From Drosophila pseudoobscura (Eukaryota; Arthropoda; Insecta; Diptera; Drosophilidae), in the NCBI RefSeq assembly GCF_009870125.1, contig NC_046679.1:4402001-4466000 (forward strand): a stretch of 64,000 nucleotides of DNA, read 5' to 3'. The notes under the pieces were generated by a model, which was not told the DNA's origin, did not search any database, and saw only the letters and a program-made list of their open reading frames with translations. Numbering within the stretch: position 1 is the stretch's first letter; the number at the start of each line of letters is the position of its first letter. Both the position numbers and the translations under genes were made by a program. This document shows positions 11,842 through 23,900 of this stretch, in pieces.

Positions 11842-11868
11842 AGGAGTTTTGTTTTCTTACGAAAAATG

Positions 11869-12030
11869 CAATAAAAGCAAGTGTTTAAATTAAGCCAGTG
11901 AAGTAGAAAATTGATTCATTAATCGTATGAAATTATGTGGGCATGGCTGAGAGACTTATCTAGCTCGTAATTTTCGTCGGAATATCAAAAACGAGGAATA
12001 TGTAAAATAGAACTTGAATTCGCCACTCGA
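11869..12030 (+). repeat. Dispersed repeat, copy A (about 160 bp)
   Basis: This segment matches the reverse complement of 38833-38988. The best core is AGTAGAAAATTGATTCATT, followed a few bases on by AATTATGTGGGCATGGCT. Weaker but collinear similarity continues through GGAATAT and AACTTGAATTCG. The two copies are in opposite orientation. The GTGGGC(A/G)TGGC block resembles part of the INE-1/DINE-1 Helitron family as I remember it; that assignment is tentative. Confidence 0.75.
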
Positions 12031-12200
12031 TAGTTTTGAATAGGTTGATTCAAAAAATCGATACTATCGATTGTGCCATCGATGGTTTGACAGAAAAGGT
12101 AAGAATAGGCTTTAAAACTATATTTCAAGCAAAGAATGTGACATGCCTCAACCATGACACTCGCATTGTCAGTTACAATAACAGCCAGGAGCTTTTGCAA
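11985..12200 (-). pseudogene. hAT-type transposase fragment (relic)
   Basis: A minus-strand frame without start-to-stop integrity encodes VIVTDNASVMVEACHILC followed by KYSFKAYSYLFC. This matches the hAT/DUF659 transposase region around the conserved VTDNAxNM-x(2)-A-x(3)-L...KYPxIxAYGCxAH pattern, where an Asp in TDNA is part of the catalytic core. After the YLFC residues the frame runs straight into a terminal-repeat-like block rich in ATCGAT (12057-12085), so only the one motif survives. No intact transposase is encoded. Confidence 0.55.
12049..12095. repeat. DRE-rich terminal-repeat-like block, inner copy
   Basis: Contains AATCGATACTATCGATTG and then CCATCGATGGTTTGACA. It is about 90% identical to 12332-12371 in the same orientation. 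The ATCGAT clusters resemble DREF sites (TATCGATA). It abuts the hAT fragment. Confidence 0.7.
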
Positions 12201-12279
12201 TGAGTTGGCTATGTTTTTGAATGAATAAAGGGATCTTCAAGTTTTTTGGTTGACAAAACTGCACTTTTCAAAATCAAAG

Positions 12280-12378
12280 TAGAGATGGGGAAACGACCGA
12301 TAAGAGCTCAATAGTATCATGAATAGTAGAAAAACCATCGATACTATCGATAGTGCCATCGATGGTTTGACACCTCTA
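12280..12378. mobile_element. Short non-autonomous hAT-like element candidate (99 bp)
   Basis: The segment starts TAGAGATGGGGAAACG and ends with the inverted form of TAGAGGTGTCAAACC, giving imperfect inverted termini (TAGAGRTG). The right part contains CATCGATA, a perfect TATCGATA (12345-12352) and CATCGATG. The adjacent 8 bp are AATCAAAG and CTATACGC, so no target-site duplication remains. A degenerate hAT MITE is the simplest reading. Confidence 0.4.
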
Positions 12379-12379
12379 C

Positions 12380-12402
12380 TATACGCTACGCTTGCGCGTT
12401 AG
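12380..12402 (+). repeat. 23-bp direct repeat, copy 2
   Basis: Identical to 11819-11841, same orientation, immediately right of the TAGAGGTG-type terminus. Confidence 0.85.
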
Positions 12403-12816
12403 GCATCTTTCAAATTTGTTTTTAACCAACTAAATGGCATTTAAAAAGCGTAAGATTGTCAGCCAGGAGTTATTAAGAGTGTGAAAATGTGAAAATGCTT
12501 TTGTCTGGGCATATAACAGATCAGTTAATCACTAGAAAAAGTGTAACAAGATCCGCCTGGTCTGCCACTTCCTCCGTGTATGTATTGTAGTTGTTGCTGC
12601 TATTTGATTACATAGCGCGAACGCAGGAGAGCGAGCGAGAGCGCACCATCTGCTATTACCAAAAAGGGGCAGCAACAAACCGCATTCCAGAGAGCGGACA
12701 CGACGAAACCAGCATCAATGAAAAAGGTGCGTTTGAGAATGGAGCGGCGGCAGCAGCAGCTCTGAAGATGTGTGCCACGATCCACCACTTTGTTACCGTT
12801 TTTTCAGTGACCCGCA

Positions 12817-14967
12817 ATGCATCACCATCATCCGCCATTGCCCATAACGGGCACAGCATCGGTGGCAGGGGCAGCAGCAGCGGCAGCGCCAGCGTCAGGC
12901 AATCCATCAGCATCGCCAGCCGTGGCATCTGGCTCGACCGCGACGGCATCCACCTCGACCGTCCAGCAGCAGCAGCAGCGGCGCCGCAAAAAGCGTCCCA
13001 ATTACAACTACAATGGAACCCGCACCGTGGAGGTGCGGCGGGGCTACAATGGCTTTGGGTTCACCATATCGGGACAGCAGCCATGTCGTCTGTCGTGCAT
13101 CATCAGCAGCTCGCCCGCCGAGCAGGCCGGCCTGCGATCCGGCGACTTCCTTATCTCGGTCAACGGCCTGAACGTCTCCAAGCTGCCGCACGAGACGGTG
13201 GTCCAGTTGATTGGCAACTCCTTTGGCAGCATACGCATGCAGATAGCCGAGAACTACTATTCGGACAGTTCGGACGAGGAGAACGCCAATGCCACGCTGC
13301 AAATGCAGCGCAGTGCCAGGGGCCAGCTGCTGGCCGCCAGTTTGCGCCACAAGCCGCGCTTCCTGCATCACAAGTCGAAGATGCATCGACTGCGTAATTC
13401 GCCACAAAAGAAGCTTCCGCCGGATGCGGTGGAACCAAAGCCAAAGCCAGCACCGCCCACAGATCACTCAACGCTTCGGCCAGTTCTGGAGGACGCCCCG
13501 TTGGCGAATCTCACTGGCAAATCGGCGGATGTGGCCAATGTGAGTGCCATGGTTCGGGCCGTGGGTAGTGCGGCGCTGGAGTATCGCGTAATTGTGGGCT
13601 ATTTGGGCACCATTGAAATGCCCAAGCAGATTTCGCACAGCTCGAAGCTGCAGACGGTGCGCTCCTGCATACGGAAGCTGCGGCAGGAGAAGCGCCAGCC
13701 CACCATAGTGCTCATGTGCATCACCCCGGACAGCCTCACGCTGCAAAGCGCCAATGGCGGAGTGCTGGCCACCTATGCCTCATCGAGACTGAACTACGTG
13801 AGCTCCTCGTCGGAGAGCGAGAATCGTTTCTTTGGCCTGGTCACCAGCGCCGTGCACAACACCCAAATCGAGGAGGAGTACGAGCCAAATGCAGGCAGCG
13901 GCTGTGTTGGCCAACACATCAGCATCTCGCACAGCTGCCATGTGTTTGTGATCGACACAAAGCTGATCGACCACGGCCAGCATTTGCAGCGAGCGCACGA
14001 GTTTCGGCTGCAGTGCACCAGGGATCCCATATCGAATCTGTGTCTGGAGTTTCCCAACAACTCGGAGTACGTGGTTAATCTTGTCCGTAGCATGTACACC
14101 ATGCGCATCCTGCCACCGGCCAGCCGCAGCCATCAGCCGGAGTATGAGGCAGCTGCAGGCGCTGCGGCCGCCGGTGCTGCAGCCCACTCCCCGCAGCCGT
14201 CGAACCACAGCGAGATCTCCACGACCACCTCCAACTCGGACTCGGGCATTGGCTTCAACAACGACTGCACCAACATTTCCGATCGCATTCTGGTCGTGGA
14301 TTTTCTTGGGGCAGGAGCAGCGGCGGCAGTCCATGCGCCAGCAGCAGCACCATCTCATCCGGCCCCAGCCCGTCCGCAGGGGATTGTGGGGATGCCCGAC
14401 AATCGATTGACCGTCAGGGCCATGCCCGATCCGGCTGCTCATCAAATGTCACCCTCGGACAGCGCCTCGCTGCGTCGTCCGAATCTTTTGGCCAGCTTCA
14501 ATCTCATCAAAAGCCCGGCCACAAATCTCACATCCACGCGATCCTGTGACGACGTCCTCAATCTGTTTGTGGACGATTCGCCGCGTGTCCTGGCTGGTGT
14601 TGCCTCCATGGATGACATATCCCTGCACTCCACTGTCCCATCGCTGGACGAGCCGTCACACATGTTTGTCCATCCCTCGTGTGTGCCGCGCAAGCCACGC
14701 CGCTCGCTGGCTCTGGATGCTGCACCCTCGACCCCGCACAAGCTGAGTGTCCAGGTCTTTGGGCAGCCAGGCTCCCGCCACTCCCTGGGATTCGAGGCCA
14801 TTGACAGCATTCAGTCGTCGGCCGGTGTGGTCAGCATCGAGCCACCGATGGACACTTGGGCCAGCCTGCAGAATCTACATAAAACCGCCAAGGATCGGCA
14901 GAGTTTGTCCGCATCCTCGTCCACACAGTGCCTACTAGAAGCTACCAACAGTGAACCGGATCTGGGG
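12817..14967 (+). CDS. loco: loco alternative first coding exon 1 (PDZ + PTB)
   Basis: This 717-codon exon starts with a run of His and Pro and Ala/Ser-rich low complexity. It then encodes the PDZ domain, a basic linker, a PTB domain beginning EYRVIVGYLGTIEMP, and a long disordered tail with PHxS-like Ser/Pro motifs. It ends in phase 0 at GGG before GTGAGT. Only this isoform carries PDZ and PTB, as in mammalian RGS12; the other two starts give RGS14-like short forms. Confidence 0.9.
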
Positions 14968-17900
14968 GTGAGTGCTACAATTTTTGTATTTTTTCTTGGG
15001 ACCGGAAATGGTGATAGTACTCCGCTTTAAATCGTAGAGAATTTAAGAGACTTCTAATTTATATTTAAATTATGTTAAGGGTTTACTGTCCCAGCGGGAC
15101 TTATACGACAGATTTACGAAACCGTTTAATGATACTCCTTTTATGGAGGTCGTCCCTCTTTTAATATATCTGGAACACCGGGATCAGTCCTATTCAAGCT
15201 TCAAATAGTGCACTGGAATTGGGGGATTGATGATTGATTTCTTAATATATTATATCTCTTTATCCATGGCTGTTGTACAGCATGTGTCCGCCCACTTTGA
15301 CGCCTAGATCTTATAGAATATATATGGAAAATATAGTAAGCTATTCTATGTGCAGGCTTTAAATTGGGAAATCTTGTGGCATCCATAATTTCGAAGATAT
15401 GGGAAAGCTGTAAACGCAGAAACATAACGATCTACCTTATTATCGTAAATAATTGCAATGGACCTGTCGTTTGATGGTTTATCAACTGTAGGGCTCTATA
15501 TCCATTTCTAAGGCGCAAAAGAATTATAAAAGTGGGATATAAGTAGCTTTAGATACGCTATATATAAACGAGGCTAAAGAACAGATATCTGTATAAAATG
15601 TGCCCTCTTATGGGCCGCTGTTCTCACCCCCGTATCTCTCTGAACCGTCCCTGTGGCCAGTACAAAGAAAATATGTTTACCTGGACGCTTGTGGTCCGCC
15701 AACTGTTACCTGAGAGCTTCTTTCCCTCCAGAGCTTATCGCTTCGCTCCACTCTCTGGGCCCCCAAGATAAGCGGCAAGAACTCTCCCCACACACAGATA
15801 CACCATACAGCCATGCGGGAGTACTCGTACAATCAGAGTCCCGGTCCCAGAGTCGGCTGTAGCGTTAGTGTCAGAATAATATTTCCTTTGTCAGCGGCCC
15901 GCCGGGTCTCCAGTAGTCGCAGTGCCCGCTTTGCCAATGGGTGATGGGGCAGAGAGCTCCCAATGTCCATGATTCAAGATCTATAGACGAACAAAATTAT
16001 GGATTTATAGCCATTACTGTTACAACGTTCTAGTCGGGTCGGATCGGATCGGATCGTATCAGATCGAATCAGAGCTGTGGCTGTGACTTCGTTTCGATTG
16101 TTTGCTCTTATCGGACGGTAAGGGAGCAACGCGTCATAATTCGATGTGTGATAAGAGCGGAAATCGCGTATGATTGTTGTTTTTTGTTGCTAAAAATAAA
16201 TTGTGCATGACGTCAGAGGCGGTGTGGCGCGTAGGTCGCGACAGAGAGAGGGAGAGAGATAGAGGTTGGGATGTGATGGGATGGGATGGGAATGGGACGG
16301 CGGAACGTCGAGCTTAATTCAATCTAAAGCAATTAACGGCATCGATGTATGTATGTATGGTGCTGACCTTTTCGTTTCGCCTGCACACACACACGCAGAC
16401 ACACCTCCCTCCCTCCCTCTCCCACTCTCTGGCAGATAGCGCTTACGTGGGGTGTACTGTACAGAACATTATAACAGTGTGTGTCTGTATCTGTGTCTGT
16501 GCTTTATTCGTAATTTTAGTTTGATTTCTGATTTGACAACACGCGATTTTTCTGCCTCATTTTCATTTTCACTTTCGCTGTGCCCACCGCCGTGTCGTGC
16601 GAATTCGATGATTATTCGATTATTTATTTTATATATTTACACGAAAAGTTGTCCCATAAAAAGTTCAGTGGAAAGTTCAAGGAGCCCCAGAACAGAACAG
16701 AACAGTCAGCGTCATACAATAAGTGCCTTAAAAAACAAAAGTGCATACAATACATATATAAATTACAAACAAAACAAAGAAGACAACAAAAGTGTACAAA
16801 TTGCAAGTTCAATTGATTAAAAAACAAAAAAGGAGAACCAGCTCAATGCAAAAATGTCATTTCGAGAACTCGTTTGCGGCCTGTACTCGGAGGAAAATCC
16901 GGTAAGCACACATCGAAATGATATATACGCAAATATATAGTATAAATAACTTCACAGATCTCTTGAGATCTGAATCTGATGAATGATGTCTGGTTTGACC
17001 TCTCAAAAGAGGTCTAATTATAATTATACCTATAGGTAACCCCTAAAGACGGGGGTGACTTCAACTCCTATTTCGGGAAATTCTACTATTGGAGTGCTCG
17101 TCACACTTTGCTTACTTTTATGGCTATGCCGTGCCGTTCTGTCTCATTGTTTTATCAATCTTGATTCCTATCCCACAACTCACCCGAAAACTGTTTACTT
17201 GCAAACAAAATATAATTAGAGAAACAAATAATGGAGAAAGAATGCATGAATGTAGGTTGTGCTTAAGCACGTTCCTAGAACATTTGATATATGTAACTAT
17301 TTTTTGTATAAGAAAGCTTACTTTTATTATCGCCTGCCCTAGATAAAGTAAAATACATGACAATGTGTGGAGTATAGAAGTATTCTCAATCAACTTACGG
17401 CATTTACTAGTGGGAGAATTCAGTTATATCGCTTAGATCTTAGGTGGAGCTCATAGATCTCTTCCTAGAGCGTGTGTGCCTCTACCAAAACGTTCCGACT
17501 GGTCCTTTTTATTTGTAATCTGCGATTCTATAAAGCAGCGTCAATGTACCGCATCATGCACACAACATGTATGTTGTTTTTGTGCAATTCTTCGGCAGAA
17601 GTCGGTTTTGCTGCTCCAGGGAGCAGTTTCCCTTATTCACATGTAACTCGCAATGGAAAAATATTGGGTTGTCGTGTCAGCAATTGTATTTTTCAAGTGC
17701 CAACCACTGCCTACCCTCGTATCATTCTTTGGCACGCAATCCGGGACGAGATCTGGTCGGCTGGCCGGCTGTTCCAACAGGTTGACTCTTTGTCTGTCGG
17801 CATTTTGGCGGTAACGAAGCACACTCTGTGGCACATGCCGTCACAGGTGCAAAGGAAGGAAGCAAACAACCCTCGTGCTGCCATCAAAAAAGGGAATGAG

Positions 17901-20900
17901 AAGAAGTTAGGGAGAGAGGGAGCGAGGGACTGCACTGGGGGAATGCCTCAAATGAACGTTACTTTGCTTCCCTCCTGATCTCCGCTCCAGTGGCCTCCAG
18001 AGTTAACGTCATGGGAAATGAACCTACATTTGACTTTAGTTTTGTTTTTTTTATCAAGTATCTATGTATCTGGCAGGTTGATTCTTGTTTGTAGAACAGT
18101 AAGCCACAGGGCGCAGACACCGCGGCCTCTGTCTGTGACTTCGATTACCATTACCAGAGAAACCAGAAACCGAAAAAGCATAATGTATTCCATAACGTAT
18201 TTGCCAGCTGACGCTATGGGAATTAGGAGACCTCTAAATACTAGATATTAACCACTGAAAGATACCCATACGTAGATAGATAGATACAGATACTCGTATG
18301 GCAAGCAGAGCACACTGTAATGTTTTTGTCTCAGACGAACCCCAAGCCCAAGAGTCATTCGGTTTTTGATAATTCCTTATCTCCCGAAAAGAAAGCAACT
18401 GAGAATTATTTATTTTTAAAATTCTTTAAATTTAGCCAAGAAAAACAACTACTTGAGGATGTTTGATAGCCACAGAAAAGAAGAATGGAATGGAATGGAA
18501 CGAATGAATGAATGAAATTAAATGAAGCTGTCCAAAGTACGTCAGACATTTGTTTTTTGCTAACAATAAACACCTTGGGCTCCGCTCCAGGCACGTAACC
18601 TGCCAATTGATGATATGACCAAGAGCAGTTGTGTTGTCAGAAAGTTGCGCAGAAAAAAAACCCCAGAAAGCAGACAAGACACATACATAGATGGTGCCAA
18701 GGGCTGCGAGGGGTTTACACATGCGAACGAGGGGATGCTCTATGAAGAGAGTGTCATATGATCTCTTAATTGGAATTAATGAATGAATACCATAATAAAC
18801 TGCATACTTCTAAAGGATATCCTTTCTATGTCTAACAAATTATTTTGAATAAGTTACGATATATCTTTACCCTTCCTATTATTGAACCATTATATGAAGT
18901 TCAATTAAGGAAACATTTTTTGATTTTTGTTACAAGAAGTTGGGTGATACTTCCATAATTTATTTAAAGATTTGACTTGATTTAAACCACCAAATAGTTA
19001 CATCACTGCAAAAAATATGAAAAGTTTCTAAGAAAATCGGAGTTCTTGAAACCATTTCCACTGTGTCTTCTTTATATGAAACATGTATCATCTAGGATAG
19101 ATTTATTGCTTTATAAGCAGCTGCTTTTTATAGGTTTTCCTTTTCTGAAAATAGGTTTCATAACAATAATCAATTAGGGATCCATTAGGGGATATTGTCG
19201 CAATAGGTTCCAGAGTTCCTCTTAACATCCCTGATGGAATGACAAGCAAAATTTTGCCTTGAAACTTTAAGAAATCAGAATAAAATGCATCTAAAAGGAA
19301 TGTATTACAAATGTATGCTATCTAACACCTCAGCAACTTGTTGGATGTTCAGTTCTTAGTCAGTACCATAAATGTATCCCAGAAGGCGTGTTCTATCTAC
19401 TGGTTGGAGTAACTTTTTGCCGTACTTCTCGAAATATCCACTCTATAAAATTGCCTGCCGAATCGCACTTGGACGGAAAAGGGTCAACGAATGTGTCCGT
19501 TCGCTTATGGAAAATTTGTGTGTGTGAATTTATTGACTGTGTCCTAGTGAAACAAAGGCATACAAAATCGAAAAAATATCCCCATTTAATATAAAAAGGA
19601 GTCCATATATTTTAAGCAGCTCATAAAGCCCTAAATGGATGTAAAATATTCCTGAAAATCAATAAAACTCCCTCTCTAGCACACAGTATTTTTTGCCTTG
19701 GCAACAGTTTTCAAGTGACTCATCAAAGCCAACACCACTCCCAGGTGCAGGGTATGTGTATCCATAAAATAGCCTGCAATTTCAGAGCTAAATATTGCGC
19801 CACAACCATCGGTGGCAAGTGCATTCGCAGGGAGGGAGAGAAACACCTGACTCTGCGGATCGGCTCGGATCGGTTTCCACCCTGCTGCTGGCTCTCGTGT
19901 TTTACTGCCAAGTGAATAAATGACTAATGGATCAAACAACAACAACAATATTGTAGAACAGAGCGAAAGCAGTGGAAACCGCTTTTGTAAACCGCCCCTG
20001 TTCCAGTGACAGTGCCATCGCCGCCAAGTGGCGATCAAAAACGCGCGCGCACGCGCTCTCTGTCTCTTTCTTTCGCTTGTGGTTCTCCCTTCGGCCACTG
20101 GACAGACAGCCAGACAGCTGCTTCTGCTGCTCAGTCGCTGTTTCAGCTGGTTGGCATTCACCAAGAGCCAAGTTAACAACGGGCTAAGCATTAACACGGA
20201 CTCACAAACTCTGAGTCAGTCGCCGAGCGCAGTTCATTCCGATCAGCAGCAACGCGCGCTGCTGAAGTCGCGCAAGTTATTAATAAACGGCCAATATTTA
20301 CCCCGACTGAACGACGACCCAGACCTGAATTTGTGTATGTCTAAAAATTCAGGCGCACACACACCTCCTCCCCCACAAGCCACACACCACACACTCCAGA
20401 CCCCATCCATCCATCGGATCCATCAGAATCAACAAAAACCCACAAAAACAATCGCCTCTCCTCCCTTAAGAAAACAAAAACAAGTTCAATTTTTGCAGTC
20501 AATTGAACTTTTGGCGGCCTGATCCCAAAAATAGATCTCTCGCTCAATAACAAAAAAAAAAAAACAAACATGCGATGAAACCTGGAATTCCTTCGTTTTA
20601 TAAACTCTGTGCAAAAAGTTCCATTCAATTACGATCCTAACATTATGCTGCAAAACATTCCTGAACAATTGCCTTGGGTAGAAAATCATAAATAATCAAA
20701 CAAATAAAATTCCCCATATCCCCAATCGACGTCATAGCTAAAATCACGCGAAATTAAAAGCACACAAGGGAAACGCGGACAAAACGCACTCTTCATTCGC
20801 AGAACATATGGAAAAGCGATAGGAAAACGCACCTGAAACGCACGAATGCAAAGTGGAAACGCTAGAAAAGCGCACTCGAAACGCTTGCAAGTCGCGCGGA

Positions 20901-23900
20901 GAATGAAAAGAAAGCGTATTCCAAAACGCACTGGAAACGCGCAGAGCTTATTGAGGAACACTGAGAAAACGCTAGAGAACCGCTTCAAAAACGCCTCTTT
21001 CTAAAAATACTCGTTTGGGGCAAATATTTGCCCTATGAATCGGCGGTAATTTCCCCTTAGACAAATTTGATGAATGACCCCGTGGGTGGGTGTGTGGTGT
21101 GTGTGTTTTTATAAACTTTCCGCAGAATAAACAATAAAAAAGTGAAATTATCAAAAAAAATACCAGAAGTGCAATTAAAACGCAAAGTATCCGCCAGCCT
21201 AGCCAGCCTCTTGTGGAATTTTTTAGCCAGAATTGATAGCCTGCCAAATCGGCTGATCCTCCGCTTTTCCGCAGCCCCATGAGACAGCCGCTCTCCTGCC
21301 CGAGAGAACCGACAGCGCCCCACGAGCGGGTCTTATTTATTCGCTTTGGGTGTAAACGCAGGCATTATTCCACTTAAAGATCGAACAATTGAAGAGCCAT
21401 TTCCACTTAAACGCCAAAAATAGTAGACCCTCAGAATTTCCAATTTTCGACATTCATTGGAATAGCACCACCCCACCAGATTTATGTGATTCCTGTGGAA
21501 TTTCCACGAAGCGCCACTTTTGATGGATAGAAAAATGCAATTGTATTGAATGATGCCGGTGGCGATTTCCTGTCTTAATGATGTCACACTTTTGTGGCGC
21601 AAGCAAGAGAGGGAGAGATCTTTGATGTATTCCGTTTCGATCGGGTGAGATCTCTCGAGAAGTTAGTCAGAAATAAATGGGAATATGGATGGCCGTTGCC
21701 TGCCGCCTCATAGCATCTCATCGCAACGCTTATGACGTGATTTGAGGGAACAATGCCCGAGCTTTGACGTTTGGGGTGATTCCAGAGACTTTTCCGAATC
21801 GTAATCCCCCCATGGACTGCGGGGCTGCGAGTGATAAGGCCACGACTTTGCCTCAAATTTCTCTGGAAATGGTGCCCTCTTTTTCATTTTGGTCACGATT
21901 GTGGAGCACTCTCCTACAGGTTTTAGTGGGTCAAAGCCTTTATGTTCTTAAGATGGTATTTACACGTGGATTTCTTCTACCTTTGATACCCAAATATTGA
22001 TAAGGAATTTCGGCTATTTACCCTATTTGGAGGCCTGTTTTTATGTTTTTTATTGGTTATGCGTAGAACTCGTGACCTTATTCTATATATTTGTTGGCCA
22101 TAAACAAGATAATTTCGATTCGAATTTCTTTTGTTTGGATTATGATTTTTCATTTCTTTTTTCTGCGGACACGGGGGAAACCTCGTGAGCGGCATCCCAC
22201 ACATTCGATTGCGTAAAGCAAATTGCACACTCACTCGGATCTCTCGTTATGGCCACGATTAAGTGACGCACACCATCCGAATGCGAGGAGTGGGAGGGGG
22301 CTTCCATTAGACAGCCCAAGTGACAATTTCCGTCACGCCAGAGTCTCTCAGTCCAGTCCGTCTGCCCCTTCTCGGAGCTTGGGGTCTGCATTCCCTGCCC
22401 TCCCTCCAGTCATTCCGACTCATTCGATATGCCGGGCACGAGTCTCGGCCAGGCCCCAAAGAAAGCAGAAAGCTATAAAACACACAGCCAAAGATAGCGA
22501 ATCGAAGCTTAGAATACCCTGGAACAGACAGCAGAGGGCACAGCAGAGGTCTCTTTGGAGCCGGTTCCGACGGATGATTCACTCTTAAGGAGCATTGCAG
22601 CCTCCCACTAAAGGCTTTAATACTCTTTAATGCCATAAAAAGAAGCCTCGAGAAATGGCAAATGGCATCTGTGAATGTGAATGTGGCTATGGCTGTCGCC
22701 ATTGATGGCTTTGGCTGTGTCTCAAGTGCGCAGGCGCCCACTCCACGTGAGCCACTGGGAAGCACCACAGAGAACAGTTCTCCAATTTGCATGCCAGATG
22801 GAAATGGCTTTTCCCCCTTTCGAATTTCCACTTGCTTCCATATGAGTGTGTATGTGTGACGCCATTCGTTCGCCAAAAAAGTTTACCTTTCGATTGCCAT
22901 TTGGCTAGGAAAATTCAGTCGAATGCGAACCTTCTAGCAGCGCGAACGTGTGGCCAATACTTTGCGTTTTAATTGCCAGAAAAGAAAGAAAAGAATAAGT
23001 GTGTTTAACATTTCCCCCAATTACACGTACCATTTAGCCCGGAGACATGAACAATCGCAATATAAATTCCACAAAAATACCCGTAATAAAAAGCAACAAA
23101 AGCAAAAGCACCACCGATACGAGTGCCGGTGAATCCATAGCCAGCATGGTGGAGCGCTTCGTCCAGTCTTTGAGTCAGCTGAACGACTCGGGGACCTTTG
23201 ACAGCAGCTTCGAGATCAAGCGAATCCAGCAGACTCCCAAAGGGCACCAACATCAACATCATCATCGTCATCGCTGCCTCACGGAGCTCGATCGCGAGAA
23301 TCTGACGCGATTTGTGCGCGAGTTTGAGGAGCGGCAGGCGAGCAGCACACCCAAAGCGAAGTCAAAGCCGGCCAAGAGCAGTTCCCCCTTCATTTGCCGC
23401 AAGGCGAGGGAGATCTATCACAGTGCCAGCGGCCGACGCAGTGCATCGCCACAAATAAACATCAGAGAGCCCCAAGAGGAGCACCAGCTAAAGCAGAAGG
23501 AGGGAGAGGAACAGCAGATCCTGGCCACCCGAAAATATGCCGAAGCAGAAGATCTAATGCCTCCGCCCATGGCTCTGGCCCGTGTCCAGGCGGAGCGTCG
23601 CAGCTGCCGCAGTGCCGCACGTGTGCTGCAGTTCTTCAGTTCGGCGGCCAAGAGACGCTCCTGCAGCCGCAAGCTGAGCGAACCCGAGGCCGACAGCAGG
23701 GCCAGTTCGCCCGTACTCCTGCGCGTGAGTCCCAGCCACCAGGCGGAGCAGGAGCAGGAGCAGGACCAGGAGCGGATGCTCGGCTGCGTGCCACTTTCTA
23801 CAGCCACAGCAACGGGGGCCACTGGCTCCGAGGGCGAGGAGGAGGAGGAGGATGATGAGGAGCACGACGACGGCATCAGCTCGGCCAGCTCGAATATCAC

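Larger units (their letters stand above)
11668..12816. other. Intergenic region with transposon relics and loco-type 5' leader
   Basis: Between the start codon of the APLF-like gene (-) and the first loco start (+). The left two thirds (11.8-12.4 kb) are a composite of repeats described separately. From about 12.55 kb the sequence has an open frame rich in Ser and Ala joining the loco exon, probably the 5' UTR of that isoform. No clear TATA box or initiator was found. Confidence 0.5.
16902..22914. other. Large loco intron
   Basis: Non-coding; no ORF with conserved features. Notable points are a (GAATG)n tract (about 18482-18510), a GC-rich block at 20.0-20.34 kb that looks like another promoter and leader, the AAACGC array at 20.77-20.99 kb, and a TG-rich tract near 21.09 kb. 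Everything else is AT-rich sequence in which I see nothing definite. Confidence 0.5.

Noticed and set aside
20028-20522. 164-codon ORF in the GC-rich block at 20 kb
   Set aside because: No domain, crosses a probable promoter and leader; reads like a 5' UTR.
20686-20988. 100-codon minus ORF with repeated AF-x-FP residues
   Set aside because: Repetition follows from the AAACGC array, so it reflects DNA periodicity and not a protein.
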